Notes: generated from the letters alone by a model not told the origin. Positions 1 to 8,208 are shown, counted from the first letter of the stretch. The stretch is DNA of 33,172 bases from Alphaproteobacteria bacterium (GCA_028865545.1 JAGWJY010000036.1:1-33172), one strand, 5' to 3'. Numbers and translations are program-made.

Positions 1-24
1 GACGCCAACGCCGAATTTGCTCAT
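1..24 (-). CDS. 5' end of a minus-strand gene, cut by the window edge
   Basis: Only the first eight codons are present, reading MSKFGVGV from an ATG at 24-22. A textbook Shine-Dalgarno AAGGAGG lies a few bases before the ATG, and a promoter-like region follows further upstream (67-95). The reading is therefore a gene start rather than chance. The product cannot be named from eight residues. Alphaproteobacteria have short conserved proteins that begin in a similar way, but I cannot assign one. Confidence 0.6.
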
Positions 25-66
25 CAAAACCTCCTTATGGCCCAAATCAGCCATCATCTCGAAGAG

Positions 67-108
67 ATAATCATCATAATATCATCAATAGTCAAGTTAT
101 ATCATCAA
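67..108 (-). promoter_or_regulatory. Promoter with two direct repeats, for the gene leaving the left edge
   Basis: Read on the minus strand, TTGACT (95-90) and GATTAT (72-67) are separated by 17 bases, which fits a sigma-70 promoter. The 10-base direct repeat ATATCATCAA (plus-strand sense) occurs at 79-88 and 99-108. Its copies are 20 bases apart, two helical turns, one in the spacer and one just upstream of the -35. That placement suits a repressor site. The promoter and the regulator are inferred; the repeats are directly visible. Confidence 0.45.
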
Positions 109-377
109 AAAACACTCAAATACCAATAATTGAACCCGAAGTCTGGGATATTCATAGGGAGGGGGAGAGCTGCCGGCGACGCCAGCGGCCAAAAGGCCGT
201 ACAACCGATGTGGGTATGTGTGGGAGAAATTCAAGGGGCCCGGCAGCGGCGCAAAGGACGCAGCGGAATCTGTCTGCCACGAAGCGCTCACCATAAAAAT
301 GCCACCCGTGACGACATAAGAGTTTGCACGTGCAGCGAATTGCTATAGCTCAAAGCTGAATTGCCCGATCCACACCC
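109..377. other. Non-coding stretch before the ClC gene
   Basis: No convincing gene is present; short open frames here lack ribosome binding sites and have no recognisable content. Visible elements are a small hairpin CGGCC-aaaa-GGCCG near 188-201, a perfect palindrome TGCACGTGCA (325-334) and a TATAGC hexamer (344-349) that could be the -10 of the ClC gene with a weak -35 (321-326). Confidence 0.4.
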
Positions 378-1682
378 ATGAACCTCACCCTCGCTTTCCG
401 GCACGTCCGGCTGTTGCGCGTGCTTTCGCGGCGCTGGCAGCGGCATTTCATCTTCATGGTCGGCGGACTGGTCGTAGGTCTGGCCGGCGTCGGCATGGCG
501 TTCGCCGCCGACTCCGCCCAAAGCGCCTTCCGCTCGGTGCTGCACGTCGCACCCTATGCGGGCTTCATCGTCACGCCGCTTGGCTTCGGGCTCGCGATAT
601 GGCTGGGCAACCGCTTCTTCCCGAACACCCAAGGCTCGGGCATTCCCCAGGTGATCGCCGCCCGGCAACTGAAATCGACGGGCGCGCGCGGCAAGCTGGT
701 TGGGCTGCGCGCCGCCGTCGGCAAAATCCTGCTGACGATGCTGGGTTTGGCGGTTGGCGCGTCGACGGGCCGCGAAGGCCCGACCGTACAAGTCGGCGCC
801 TCGGTGATGTTCATGATCGGCCGGCTGTCGCCGCGCCGCCAACCTGGTCTGATCCTGGCGGGCGCCGCAGGCGGCATCGCCGCCGCGTTCAATACGCCAC
901 TGGCCGGCATCGTTTTCGCCATCGAAGAGATGAGCCGCTCTTTCGAGGTACGCACCAGCGGATTGATCATCAGCGCGGTGATCTTGGCTGGTCTGACCTC
1001 GCTCGCCGCATTCGGCAACTACACCTATTTCGGATCAACAGCGGATACGCTGACCTGGGGGGCGAACTGGGTGGCCGTGCCGGTCTGCGGCGCCATCGGC
1101 GGACTGTGCGGCGGGTTGTTCAGCCGCATCCTCATCGCCGTTCCAACTGACATCCCCGGCAAGGTCGGCGCCTGGATCAAGCAAAGGCCGATCGCCTTCG
1201 CCATCGCCTGCGGATTCCTGGTGGCGATCTGCGGCTATCTCTCCGGCGGCGCGGCCAATGGCACCGGCTATGCGCAGGCCCGCGAAGTGCTGCACGGTGT
1301 CCGCAACCTGCCCTTTATCTATGCGCCGCTGAAGTTCGTCGCCACGACCGTATCCTCGATCAGCGGTCTGCCGGGCGGCATCTTCTCGCCCTCGCTATCT
1401 GTGGGCGCGGGACTGGGTTCCGACTTGTCCAGCTTCTTCCCCGGGGCGCCGATCGGCGCCATCGTACTCCTCGGCATGGTGTCGTATTTCACCGGCGTGG
1501 TGCAGGCCCCGATCACCAGCTTCGTCATCGTTTCCGAGATGACCAACAACAACGCCATGCTCGTGCCGCTGATGACAGCGGCGCTGATCGCCAATGCGTG
1601 CTCCCGGCTGATCTGCAAAGAAGGCGTCTATCACGCGCTCTCGCACCGCTTCCTGCACGGAAAACACACCGAAGAAGCCTGA
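378..1682 (+). CDS. ClC-family chloride channel / H+-Cl- antiporter
   Basis: An integral membrane protein of 434 residues that moves chloride, probably in exchange for protons, across the inner membrane. All ClC signature motifs are visible: GSGIPQ (residues 86-91), GREGP (131-135) with the gating glutamate E133, and GGIFSPSL (333-340). A late segment, TGVVQAPITSFVIVSEMT, matches the C-terminal ClC helix region. The EE pair at 183-184 matches the position of the proton-pathway glutamate of exchanger-type ClC proteins, so an antiporter is more likely than a passive channel. No C-terminal CBS domains are present; the length is that of a bare membrane core. The ATG lacks a good Shine-Dalgarno sequence, so the start is less certain than the family. 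It converges with djlA, 24 bases apart. Confidence 0.93.
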   Translation: MNLTLAFRHVRLLRVLSRRWQRHFIFMVGGLVVGLAGVGMAFAADSAQSAFRSVLHVAPYAGFIVTPLGFGLAIWLGNRFFPNTQGSGIPQVIAARQLKSTGARGKLVGLRAAVGKILLTMLGLAVGASTGREGPTVQVGASVMFMIGRLSPRRQPGLILAGAAGGIAAAFNTPLAGIVFAIEEMSRSFEVRTSGLIISAVILAGLTSLAAFGNYTYFGSTADTLTWGANWVAVPVCGAIGGLCGGLFSRILIAVPTDIPGKVGAWIKQRPIAFAIACGFLVAICGYLSGGAANGTGYAQAREVLHGVRNLPFIYAPLKFVATTVSSISGLPGGIFSPSLSVGAGLGSDLSSFFPGAPIGAIVLLGMVSYFTGVVQAPITSFVIVSEMTNNNAMLVPLMTAALIANACSRLICKEGVYHALSHRFLHGKHTEEA

Positions 1683-1706
1683 TGGGCGTGCGCCGCGTTG
1701 TAATCC

Positions 1707-2411
1707 TCAGTGCCTCTCGGCCTGGATCTTCTCATAAGCGCCGTTGATGGCGGCGAGCTTGTCGCTGGCGAGCTTTACGAACTCCGGCGGCACGCCGCGG
1801 GCGATCAAACTGTCGGGATGGTTCTCGCGCACCAGACGGTAATAGGTGCGTTTGATCTCGTCGTCGCCGGCATCAAAGGCAACACCCAGAACGACATAGG
1901 GATCCGCTGCGTCCGGCGGAAAGTGCGAGGCGCGGATGCGGCGGAACTCACCCGGCGCGAAACCAAAGATCTCCGCGACCCGCTCGAGGAATACGCTTTC
2001 GCCCGGATGCAGCACGCCGTCCGCCGCCGCGATCTCGAATAGTCCGTCCATAATGTCTTCGAGCACGGCGGGCTTCCCCGCGAATATGCGGGCGACCTGC
2101 GTCGCATAAGCCTCGTAACCGGCGGTATCCTGGCGCGCCAGATTGAAGAAGCGGCGCACGCTTGCCCGTTCGTCCGGCGGCACGCGGAAAATGCGGTCGA
2201 AGGCTTCGACCTCGTCATCGGTCACCACGCCGTCGGCTTTGGCCATTTTGGCGGACAAGGCGATGACGGCGATGGTGAAAACGACACCGGGGTCGCTGTC
2301 TTCACCGCGATCGATCAGGAAATGACCAGCCAGGGCACCCAACGCCGCGCCAACCGGACCACCGACCAACATGCCGGCGGCCGCACCGCCGATTTTTCCC
2401 CAAATGGACAT
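1707..2411 (-). CDS. djlA: DjlA-like co-chaperone: membrane anchor, TerB domain, J domain
   Basis: A 234-residue membrane-anchored DnaJ-type co-chaperone that should stimulate DnaK. The start MSIWGKIGG was chosen because the DjlA family begins in this way; the open frame runs 30 codons further upstream without family-like sequence. Residues 5-32 are a glycine- and alanine-rich hydrophobic segment (GGAAAGMLVGGPVGAALGAL) like the DjlA anchor. Residues about 40-150 form an acidic TerB-like helical domain. Residues about 171-234 are a J domain with the invariant HPD at 198-200. The gene is divergent from the short-chain dehydrogenase, with about 50 bases between their starts. DjlA identity rests on the domain order and is firm. 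Confidence 0.9.
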   Translation of the reverse strand: MSIWGKIGGAAAGMLVGGPVGAALGALAGHFLIDRGEDSDPGVVFTIAVIALSAKMAKADGVVTDDEVEAFDRIFRVPPDERASVRRFFNLARQDTAGYEAYATQVARIFAGKPAVLEDIMDGLFEIAAADGVLHPGESVFLERVAEIFGFAPGEFRRIRASHFPPDAADPYVVLGVAFDAGDDEIKRTYYRLVRENHPDSLIARGVPPEFVKLASDKLAAINGAYEKIQAERH

Positions 2412-2463
2412 GACCAAACCTAAACTGCAAACTTGGCAGAAATACAACCGACGGAGAGAGCGG

Positions 2464-3147
2464 ATGACAACGATTTTGGTTACCGGTGCCAACCGCGGCA
2501 TAGGCCTGGAATTCGTCCGTCAATACGCCGACGGCGCGAGTGTCATTGCCTGCTGCCGCAAGCCAGCCGAAGCCAAAGACTTAAATGCGCTCGTTAAATC
2601 CAAGGACGTGCGCGTGATGGAGCTGGACGTCGGCGATGCGTCCTCGGCGGCTCGCCTGGCGCGCGCGCTGAAAGGCGAAGCCGTCGATATCCTGATCAAC
2701 AATGCCGGCGTCTTCGGCCCCGGCAAACAGAGCGCTGCGCATAGCGACTATGAAGGCTTCGCGCAGACATTCCGCATCAACAGCATCGGCCCGTTGATCG
2801 TCAGCCAGGCGCTGCGCGACAATCTGATGGCCGGACGCGACAAGAAGCTCGTCACCATCACGAGCAAAATGGGCTCGATCGCCGACAGCAGCGGCGGTTC
2901 GCTCGCCTATCGCGCCTCCAAAGCGGCCGTAAATATGCTCATGCACGTGCTGTCGCATGACTGGGCAGGCGACGGCATCCTCGTCGGCATCTTTCACCCG
3001 GGCTGGGTTCAGACCGACATGGGCGGCCGAGGTGCCTTGATCACACCTCAAGAAAGCGTCCGCGGGTTGCGCGACCGCATTGCCGAGCTGAGCGCGAAGA
3101 CCTCCGGGCACTATCTCGACTACCTGGGAAAGGAAATTGCGTGGTGA
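2464..3147 (+). CDS. Short-chain dehydrogenase/reductase (SDR)
   Basis: A 227-residue NAD(P)-dependent oxidoreductase of the classical SDR family, substrate unknown. The cofactor motif TGANRGIG is at residues 7-14 and NNAG at 79-82. The catalytic residues are Ser134, Tyr149 and Lys153 (YRASK). The ATG at 2464 follows a GGAGAGAG ribosome binding site; a longer open frame upstream overlaps the djlA start and is not used. The short length and the late residues VQTDMGG resemble the C-factor/YciK-like branch, but function cannot be set by sequence alone. It is transcribed alone, divergent from djlA. Confidence 0.9.
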   Translation: MTTILVTGANRGIGLEFVRQYADGASVIACCRKPAEAKDLNALVKSKDVRVMELDVGDASSAARLARALKGEAVDILINNAGVFGPGKQSAAHSDYEGFAQTFRINSIGPLIVSQALRDNLMAGRDKKLVTITSKMGSIADSSGGSLAYRASKAAVNMLMHVLSHDWAGDGILVGIFHPGWVQTDMGGRGALITPQESVRGLRDRIAELSAKTSGHYLDYLGKEIAW

Positions 3148-3320
3148 GTCAAAACGGCCCGTCGGCGAACGGAAATTTCGTCTCCAGGGCAGGACCGCCA
3201 CAAGAGCAGTTTAGCTAATGCTTTGTTAAATATAAGAAATACCGTGGTCTGTCGAGGTCGGGCTTGACGGCGGATCAGCCTCGGCAAAGACTTCCCGGGT
3301 TCTCAGACAGGGAGGTGGCC

Positions 3321-3398
3321 TTGGCACGAGAGATTCAGCTTATGACCATCACTCTCGTATTCTTGTTCTTGGGAGCCGTGGTCGTTGGCGTGTTCTGA
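3321..3398 (+). CDS. Tiny single-pass membrane peptide, 25 residues
   Basis: A short open frame starting with TTG at 3321 is preceded by GGGAGGTGGCC, a strong Shine-Dalgarno with 5-base spacing. It encodes MAREIQL followed by MTITLVFLFLGAVVVGVF and a TGA stop. The second half is an uninterrupted hydrophobic helix. An internal ATG (3342) would give the 18-residue helix alone. A rho-independent terminator follows 22 bases after the stop. Small membrane peptides often act as subunits or regulators of larger membrane proteins, but no partner is evident. It could instead be a small RNA that happens to contain this frame. Confidence 0.45.
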   Translation: MAREIQLMTITLVFLFLGAVVVGVF

Positions 3399-3420
3399 AG
3401 GTGGCGTCGGTGAGTTTTAG

Positions 3421-3452
3421 AAAGGCCGGGAGCCGCGCTTCCGGCCTTTTTC
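3421..3452 (+). terminator. Strong rho-independent terminator, probably bidirectional
   Basis: A perfect 9-base stem AAAGGCCGG / CCGGCCTTT (3421-3429 with 3441-3449) encloses an 11-base loop and is followed by a T-run on the plus strand. It lies between the tiny ORF and the convergent YwaF-like gene, whose stop codon is at 3451-3453, so it can end transcription from both sides. Confidence 0.85.
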
Positions 3453-4173
3453 ACGACCGGCGCGCGCGAAAGCCACGCACCCGATCGATCAGGAAGAACG
3501 GCGCGTAATAGATCGCCATCGAAAGCACCCCCAGAACCACAAGCACCGGCAGGTAGTAGGGCCAAGCCGGCATCAGATCGAACAGGCTCGGATAGATCGG
3601 CTTGGACCGCAGAAAGCCGTAATCGACGCCCAGTGCCCAATCGACTGCGCCGGCCGCGGCCATATAGAAAAGCGTCCAGGCGATGACCCGCGGAAACGAA
3701 GACGGGTAAGGGCGCATTTTCATGCCGACCGTCAGGAACAACACCGAGGCGATGATGCCGCCGTGGAAGACCGAGAACTCGACGAAGCGGGGATCGGGGA
3801 AGTCAAAGGGAATGCCGGGTCTCAGTATGCCCTGCACCGTGCCGGCCAAGGCCCAGAAATAAGCGAGCTCGTAGCTCTTCTGGTTGGGCCAGATCAGGGT
3901 CACCACCGTGGCGATGCAGGCCCAACTGCACAGATCCATCGGCAAGGCATTGCCGATATCCAGCCAGCCATTCTGTGTGGCTATCATGTACCAGTAGGCC
4001 CAGGCGCCGAGGATCGCGGCGGCAAACACCCAACAGATGCTGCGCTCCAGCGTCCGGCTATCGGCTAGGCGCGCGAGGACAGACAGCAGCAACGGCACGG
4101 CCACCGTAAGAGCCAGCACGATCTGATGCGATCGGCCGAACAGCACGAAGGGCTGGAAAGTTTCATGGGACAT
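3451..4173 (-). CDS. YwaF/TIGR02206-type integral membrane protein
   Basis: A 240-residue protein made almost wholly of hydrophobic helices (six or more). Early residues FGRSHQIVLALTVAVPLLL, the conserved GNALPMDLCSW and the PDPRF/FHGGIIASV region match the TIGR02206 (YwaF-like) membrane protein family. The function of that family is unknown. It is a single gene with no partner on its strand. The 3' end abuts the shared terminator at 3421-3452. Confidence 0.8.
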   Translation of the reverse strand: MSHETFQPFVLFGRSHQIVLALTVAVPLLLSVLARLADSRTLERSICWVFAAAILGAWAYWYMIATQNGWLDIGNALPMDLCSWACIATVVTLIWPNQKSYELAYFWALAGTVQGILRPGIPFDFPDPRFVEFSVFHGGIIASVLFLTVGMKMRPYPSSFPRVIAWTLFYMAAAGAVDWALGVDYGFLRSKPIYPSLFDLMPAWPYYLPVLVVLGVLSMAIYYAPFFLIDRVRGFRARRS

Positions 4174-4213
4174 GGCCGGCGGGCAGACTTGATTGGCGCC
4201 GACAGTCTAACCG

Positions 4214-4251
4214 AAAAAAAGCGGGGCGTGAGCCTGGTTCACGCCCCGCTT
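4214..4251 (-). terminator. Rho-independent terminator of the pectate-lyase-like gene
   Basis: A perfect 13-base stem (4219-4231 with 4239-4251) has a 7-base loop. Read on the minus strand it is followed by seven T residues. It lies directly downstream of the gene ending at 4274. Confidence 0.88.
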
Positions 4252-4273
4252 CTGGAAAGGAACCTCGGGGATC

Positions 4274-5656
4274 TCAGGTCCCTTCCGCCTTGTGACTGCT
4301 ATCCAGGACAGCCGGCGATTTCGGCGTCATGTCGATCAGGTTCCAGTCGGCCGGGTTGAAGGGCCGCTCCGTCGGTTTTTGCACCGGATAGCCGTGGATG
4401 TCGTTTTCGCTGTTGATGATGTAGCCGCGGCCTTCGGCGACGTCGGCAGCCAGCCGCACGTCGTCATAGTCGCGATCCCAGATGCGCGCGCCGGCATTGT
4501 GCAGGACATATTGCTGCACGGCGGACGCCGGCATCACCGTCACATAAGGCGGCCAGATCGGCGGCTTCTTCTCCATGACGATCTTGGCCGGCGACGTCGT
4601 ATAGCGGCCGAGCATCGGAATCGGCTCGCCGATCTGATTCACCGCGATGTTGTCCTTGCCGTAATAGCGAAGATCGCCATAGCCGCCGATCTCCAAAAAG
4701 GCGAGATGCGGCACGGTCGATTCACCCTCGCGCAGGACGGTGCCGACCACCGAGAGCTGACCGACCTGCCAAGGATGATCGCCCCATTCCTGGGCCATCA
4801 GATTGTAATGAATCGCGCGCTGGCCCGGATCGTAGATCAGATCATTGACGATCACGGCCTCCGTGCCTCCCTTGAGCAACGGATTGCGCTCGTAATTGTG
4901 GGCGTACAGGTTGTCGGCCAGGAGGATGTCCGTCGCGTTGTCGTGGATCAGCGATCCCTTCGAATGCTCGATCTTATAGTGCGTGGCGAAAGCGAGACCT
5001 TCGGCGATGATGTTGTTGCTGAAGGTGATGCGATGCGAGGTATGCTCGCGCCACTGCGCAGGGTCGTTGCCCACGAACCGCTGGCCCGACATGGACATAT
5101 TCTCGTCCGTCGCCCAGGTCACCGAATTGTGGTCGAAGATCACGTCATGCGCGCCCTCGCCGGTGGAGAGACCGTCCTGTTCCCAGCCGCTTTTCTTCGG
5201 GAAGCCCGCTTCGCCCACGCGAACGCGGATGTTCTGGACAACGACGTCATGCGTATCGACCTCGAATCCGCCGCGGATGAAGGTGATGCCGGGCGACGGC
5301 GCCGTCTGTCCGGCGACCGTGAGATAAGGCTCGGTGACCTTGATGTTGCGCCGGCCGAGATCGATGACGCCGCCAACTTCGAACACCACGATGCGCGGTC
5401 CCTTGGCATCGATGGCCGCAAGGAAGGAACCGGGCCCGTCGGCGTTCAGGGTGGTGACTTTGATGATCTGTCCGCCGCGCCCACCCGGCGTTGTGGCCGC
5501 CCAGCCCATCGCGCCGGGAAAGGCCAGCAGCGCAGAAGGGCCGCCGGCCTTCGGCATGGCGGCCGGCTTGGCGTGTCTCGTCGCCGCAGTGCCGGCGGGC
5601 ACGGACAGCAGAATGGCGCCTAGGGCCACGTTTAAGAACAGTGCGAATCTGCGCAA
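4274..5656 (-). CDS. Secreted pectate-lyase-like right-handed beta-helix protein
   Basis: A 460-residue exported protein, probably a calcium-dependent polysaccharide lyase or a close relative (PL1-like). The start is taken as TTG at 5656, because AGGAGG sits 7 bases upstream and the resulting N-terminus MRRFALFLNVALGAILL is a clean Sec signal peptide ending near PAGTAA; the ATGs further upstream have no ribosome binding site. The mature protein begins with the lyase signature FPGAMGWAATTPGGRGG. It continues with LNADGPGSFLAAI, VGGVIDLG and DHNSVTWATDE, the last matching the conserved substrate/calcium region of these lyases. The substrate is inferred. The divergent hydratase and hexuronate-type transporters support a role in degrading a uronic-acid polymer such as pectin. 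Confidence 0.82.
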   Translation of the reverse strand: MRRFALFLNVALGAILLSVPAGTAATRHAKPAAMPKAGGPSALLAFPGAMGWAATTPGGRGGQIIKVTTLNADGPGSFLAAIDAKGPRIVVFEVGGVIDLGRRNIKVTEPYLTVAGQTAPSPGITFIRGGFEVDTHDVVVQNIRVRVGEAGFPKKSGWEQDGLSTGEGAHDVIFDHNSVTWATDENMSMSGQRFVGNDPAQWREHTSHRITFSNNIIAEGLAFATHYKIEHSKGSLIHDNATDILLADNLYAHNYERNPLLKGGTEAVIVNDLIYDPGQRAIHYNLMAQEWGDHPWQVGQLSVVGTVLREGESTVPHLAFLEIGGYGDLRYYGKDNIAVNQIGEPIPMLGRYTTSPAKIVMEKKPPIWPPYVTVMPASAVQQYVLHNAGARIWDRDYDDVRLAADVAEGRGYIINSENDIHGYPVQKPTERPFNPADWNLIDMTPKSPAVLDSSHKAEGT

Positions 5657-5679
5657 TTTGGTTTCCTCCTGTTTCTTGC

Positions 5680-5693
5680 GTCGATCGTTCGAC
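5680..5693. promoter_or_regulatory. Inverted repeat in the pectate-lyase leader
   Basis: The inverted repeat GTCGA-TCGT-TCGAC lies 24-37 bases upstream of the TTG start of the pectate-lyase-like gene. It may be an operator or a leader hairpin. Only the symmetry is seen. Confidence 0.25.
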
Positions 5694-5739
5694 CGCAGGA
5701 TTTCGCCCCAAATCGAAGTTCCATGCATGTTACGATGGA

Positions 5740-5767
5740 TTGAAAATGACACCGGTTTCCTTTAGAC
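5740..5767 (+). promoter_or_regulatory. Candidate promoter with LacI-type operator, hydratase-MFS operon
   Basis: TTGAAA (5740-5745) and TAGACA (17-base spacer) form a weak promoter pointing to the hydratase gene. In the spacer lies GACACCGGTTTC (5748-5759), symmetric at ten of twelve positions about a central CG. Even palindromes with a central CG are typical of LacI-family repressor sites, which commonly control sugar and sugar-acid genes. No LacI regulator gene lies in the window. Confidence 0.4.
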
Positions 5768-5819
5768 ACAAGGTCCCCCAGAGGAAGTGGGGCATCGCAG
5801 ATAAGGTCCGGGGGTTTTT

Positions 5820-6647
5820 ATGGAAGCCGTACAGTCCGTTCATTTTGCATCTGCGAACAGAATCGCGCAGCGCTTTGTCGCCGCGCGGCTGAACGCTGCT
5901 GCCCTGAACGATTATCCCGGATCGATCCCGCCGGATCTTGCCAGCGCATACGAATGTCAGGACGCAGCCATCACCTTGTGGTCGGACGCAGTCGCGGGCT
6001 GGAAGATCGGCCGCATCCCTCCGGCGTTCGAAGCGCAACTTGGTGTGAACCGATTGGCCGGTCCAATCTTCCGCCGCGACGTTCAAAAGGTGCACGGCGA
6101 CACGCCCGTCGAATTCGGCATCTTCGTCGGTGGCTTTGCCGCCGTCGAAGCGGAATACATTTTCGAAATCGGCCAGGATGCGCCTGTCGGCCAGGAACGC
6201 TGGTCGCTGCAGGACGCCGCGGCGATCGTCGGGCGTCTGTTTGTCGGAATCGAAACGGCGGGAAGCCCGCTGGCGACGATCAACGCGCTGGGCCCGACCG
6301 TCGTCGTGTCCGATTTCGGCAACAATGCAGGATTGATCCTTGGGCCCGAGGTCCCTGGCTGGCGCGACATCCCGCTAGCCGAGCTGACCTGCGAAGCCTT
6401 CGTCGAGGGCAAGTCCGTCGGTCGCGGCGGCGCCACGAGCATTCCCGGAGGTCCTCTGGAATCGTTGCAGTTCGTCGCCGAGTGCTGCGCCAAGCGGGGG
6501 CGCCCGCTGAAAGCGGGAATGCTGATCTCCACAGGGGCCGCAACCGGCATTCACGACGTCGTCGTCGGCCAGAGGGCGCGTGCCGAGTTCAAGGGAATTG
6601 GAACCATCCACTGTGTGGCGAAGGCGCGCGCACCGATGACGCAATAA
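5820..6647 (+). CDS. 2-keto-4-pentenoate hydratase / FAH-family enzyme
   Basis: A 275-residue cytoplasmic protein of the MhpD-like hydratase/decarboxylase family (fumarylacetoacetate-hydrolase fold). These enzymes add water to, or decarboxylate, short 2-oxo acids using a divalent metal. Family features include GWKIGRIPP near residue 60, an acidic run EAEYIFEIG, a middle segment VGIETAGSP, GNNAGLILGPE, and a C-terminal stretch GIGTIHCVAKA. The ATG at 5820 follows a GGGGG ribosome binding site. The gene leads an operon with the hexuronate-type transporter, so the true substrate may be a sugar-acid-derived 2-keto acid rather than an aromatic meta-cleavage product. That is an inference from the neighbours. 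A remnant of a second copy lies at 8209-8350. Confidence 0.82.
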   Translation: MEAVQSVHFASANRIAQRFVAARLNAAALNDYPGSIPPDLASAYECQDAAITLWSDAVAGWKIGRIPPAFEAQLGVNRLAGPIFRRDVQKVHGDTPVEFGIFVGGFAAVEAEYIFEIGQDAPVGQERWSLQDAAAIVGRLFVGIETAGSPLATINALGPTVVVSDFGNNAGLILGPEVPGWRDIPLAELTCEAFVEGKSVGRGGATSIPGGPLESLQFVAECCAKRGRPLKAGMLISTGAATGIHDVVVGQRARAEFKGIGTIHCVAKARAPMTQ

Positions 6648-6751
6648 GGCGGTCAGCAGCGCGGCCTTTTGCGGCAGCGCGGGCACCGTCGTGCAGATCA
6701 GAAGCGGCTAGTACAGTTCGTACATAAGGCGGCTCACACAGGGAGAAGACG

Positions 6752-8101
6752 ATGACGCAGACCGTAGGCGGGCCGGGCGCAACCGCATCCAAGGCGACCG
6801 TCGCCGCCCCACGCATCGGCCGTTATCGTTGGGTGATCTGCGCGCTCTTGTTCGCGGCCACCGGCCTCAACTACGTCGACCGGCAGACCATCGGTTTTCT
6901 CAAGCCCGCGCTTTCGGCCGAATATGGCTGGGGTCAAGCCGATTATGCCCACATCGTGCAGTGGTTCATGATCGCCTACGCGTTCGGTTATGTGCTGTTC
7001 GGACGATTGATCGACAAGATCGGCGCGAAGCTAGGCTACAGCATCGCCGTCGTGATCTGGACCGGCGCGCATCTGGCGTGCGCCTTCCTGGGCTTTCTTC
7101 CTCCCGCCCTGATGCTGACGAGCTTCATGATCACGCAGGCTCTGCTCGGCCTCGGTCAGTCGGGCAACTTCCCCGCGGCCCTCAAAGCCGTTGCGGAATG
7201 GTTCCCCCAACGCGAACGGGCGCTGGCCAACGGCATCTTCAACGCCGGCTCCAATGTCGGCGCGATCATCACGCCGCTGATCGTTCCCATCGTCATGCTG
7301 AACTTCGGATGGCAATGGGCATTCGTCGCCACCGGCAGCCTCAGCCTGATCTGGCTGGTGATATGGGTGTGGATCTATCGCAAGCCGTCCGAGAACAAGA
7401 ACCTATCGAAGGCGGAGCGCGACTATATCGAGGAAGGCAAGCCCGAGCCGGTGAAGCAGCTTCCCTGGCTCAAGGTGATGCGGATCAAGGAAACCTGGGC
7501 CTTCGCACTCGGCAAGCTCCTCACCGATCCGGTATGGTTTTTCTACCTGTTCTGGCTACCGGGCTATTTCATAGAAACTTACAAGCATCAGGTCGGCAAC
7601 ATCGCCGGCGTCGCCGCCCCTGTCATCGTGATTTACGTGATCTCCGATTTCGGCTCGATCGCCGGCGGCTGGATGTCCTCGGCGATGATCAAGGCCGGCT
7701 TCACCGTTAACATGTCCCGCAAGCTCACCATGCTGTTCTGCGCGCTGTGCGTGCTACCGGTCGGCTTCGCGACGATGTTCATCCACGATTTGTGGACCGT
7801 AACCTTCGTCATTGGCATCGCGGCCGCGGCGCATCAGGCTTTCTCGGCAAACCTCTACACCATTCCGTCGGACACCTTCCCGAAGGCGGCGGTCGGTTCC
7901 GTGACCGGCATCGGCGGCACCGCCGGAGCAGTCGGCGGCATCATCATGACCTTGGGTGTTGCCCAAGCGCTCGCGGGGCTGGGCGGCTACTCGGCCGTCT
8001 TCTTCGTCGCCGGATTGATCTATTTCCTCGCCGTCCTTGTCATTCACGTGCTGACGCCACGGCTTGCGCCGGCCAAGATCGGTGTGGAAATCCCGGCCTA
8101 G
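6752..8101 (+). CDS. MFS transporter, hexuronate/anion symporter type (copy 1)
   Basis: A 449-residue inner-membrane transporter with the 12-helix MFS pattern, of the anion:cation symporter branch that includes ExuT-like hexuronate carriers. Visible signatures are GLNYVDRQTIGFL in helix 1, FGRLIDKIGAKLGYS (the helix 2-3 loop motif), GQSGNFPAALKAVAEWFP, and GIFNAGSNVGAIITPL. The ATG follows AGGGAGAAG. It lies 104 bases after the hydratase stop on the same strand. A paralogue follows at 8451 with the same order of motifs. The uronate substrate is inferred from the family and the adjacent pectate-lyase-like gene. Confidence 0.9.
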   Translation: MTQTVGGPGATASKATVAAPRIGRYRWVICALLFAATGLNYVDRQTIGFLKPALSAEYGWGQADYAHIVQWFMIAYAFGYVLFGRLIDKIGAKLGYSIAVVIWTGAHLACAFLGFLPPALMLTSFMITQALLGLGQSGNFPAALKAVAEWFPQRERALANGIFNAGSNVGAIITPLIVPIVMLNFGWQWAFVATGSLSLIWLVIWVWIYRKPSENKNLSKAERDYIEEGKPEPVKQLPWLKVMRIKETWAFALGKLLTDPVWFFYLFWLPGYFIETYKHQVGNIAGVAAPVIVIYVISDFGSIAGGWMSSAMIKAGFTVNMSRKLTMLFCALCVLPVGFATMFIHDLWTVTFVIGIAAAAHQAFSANLYTIPSDTFPKAAVGSVTGIGGTAGAVGGIIMTLGVAQALAGLGGYSAVFFVAGLIYFLAVLVIHVLTPRLAPAKIGVEIPA

Positions 8102-8208
8102 CCGGGTTTTCCCGTATCGCAGGAATTGAAAAAACCGTTGTGAAAGACTGGAGGAGATTCCATTCGGCCTTTCGGCTTTCTTCGTCTAGAAATTTGGGTC
8201 GGTGGGCC

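Noticed and set aside
130-348. Plus-strand open frame between the edge gene and the ClC gene
   Set aside because: It has no start-proximal ribosome binding site and no recognisable domain; the GGGAGGGGG in it is internal and not followed by a start.
4292-5623. Long plus-strand open frame opposite the pectate-lyase-like gene
   Set aside because: It is a GC-driven shadow frame: arginine- and histidine-rich, without domains, and the opposite strand has a clear signal peptide and lyase motifs.
8102-8208. Possible start of a second intact hydratase before the remnant
   Set aside because: GGAGGAG at about 8150 looks like a ribosome binding site but no start codon or hydratase-like N-terminus follows.
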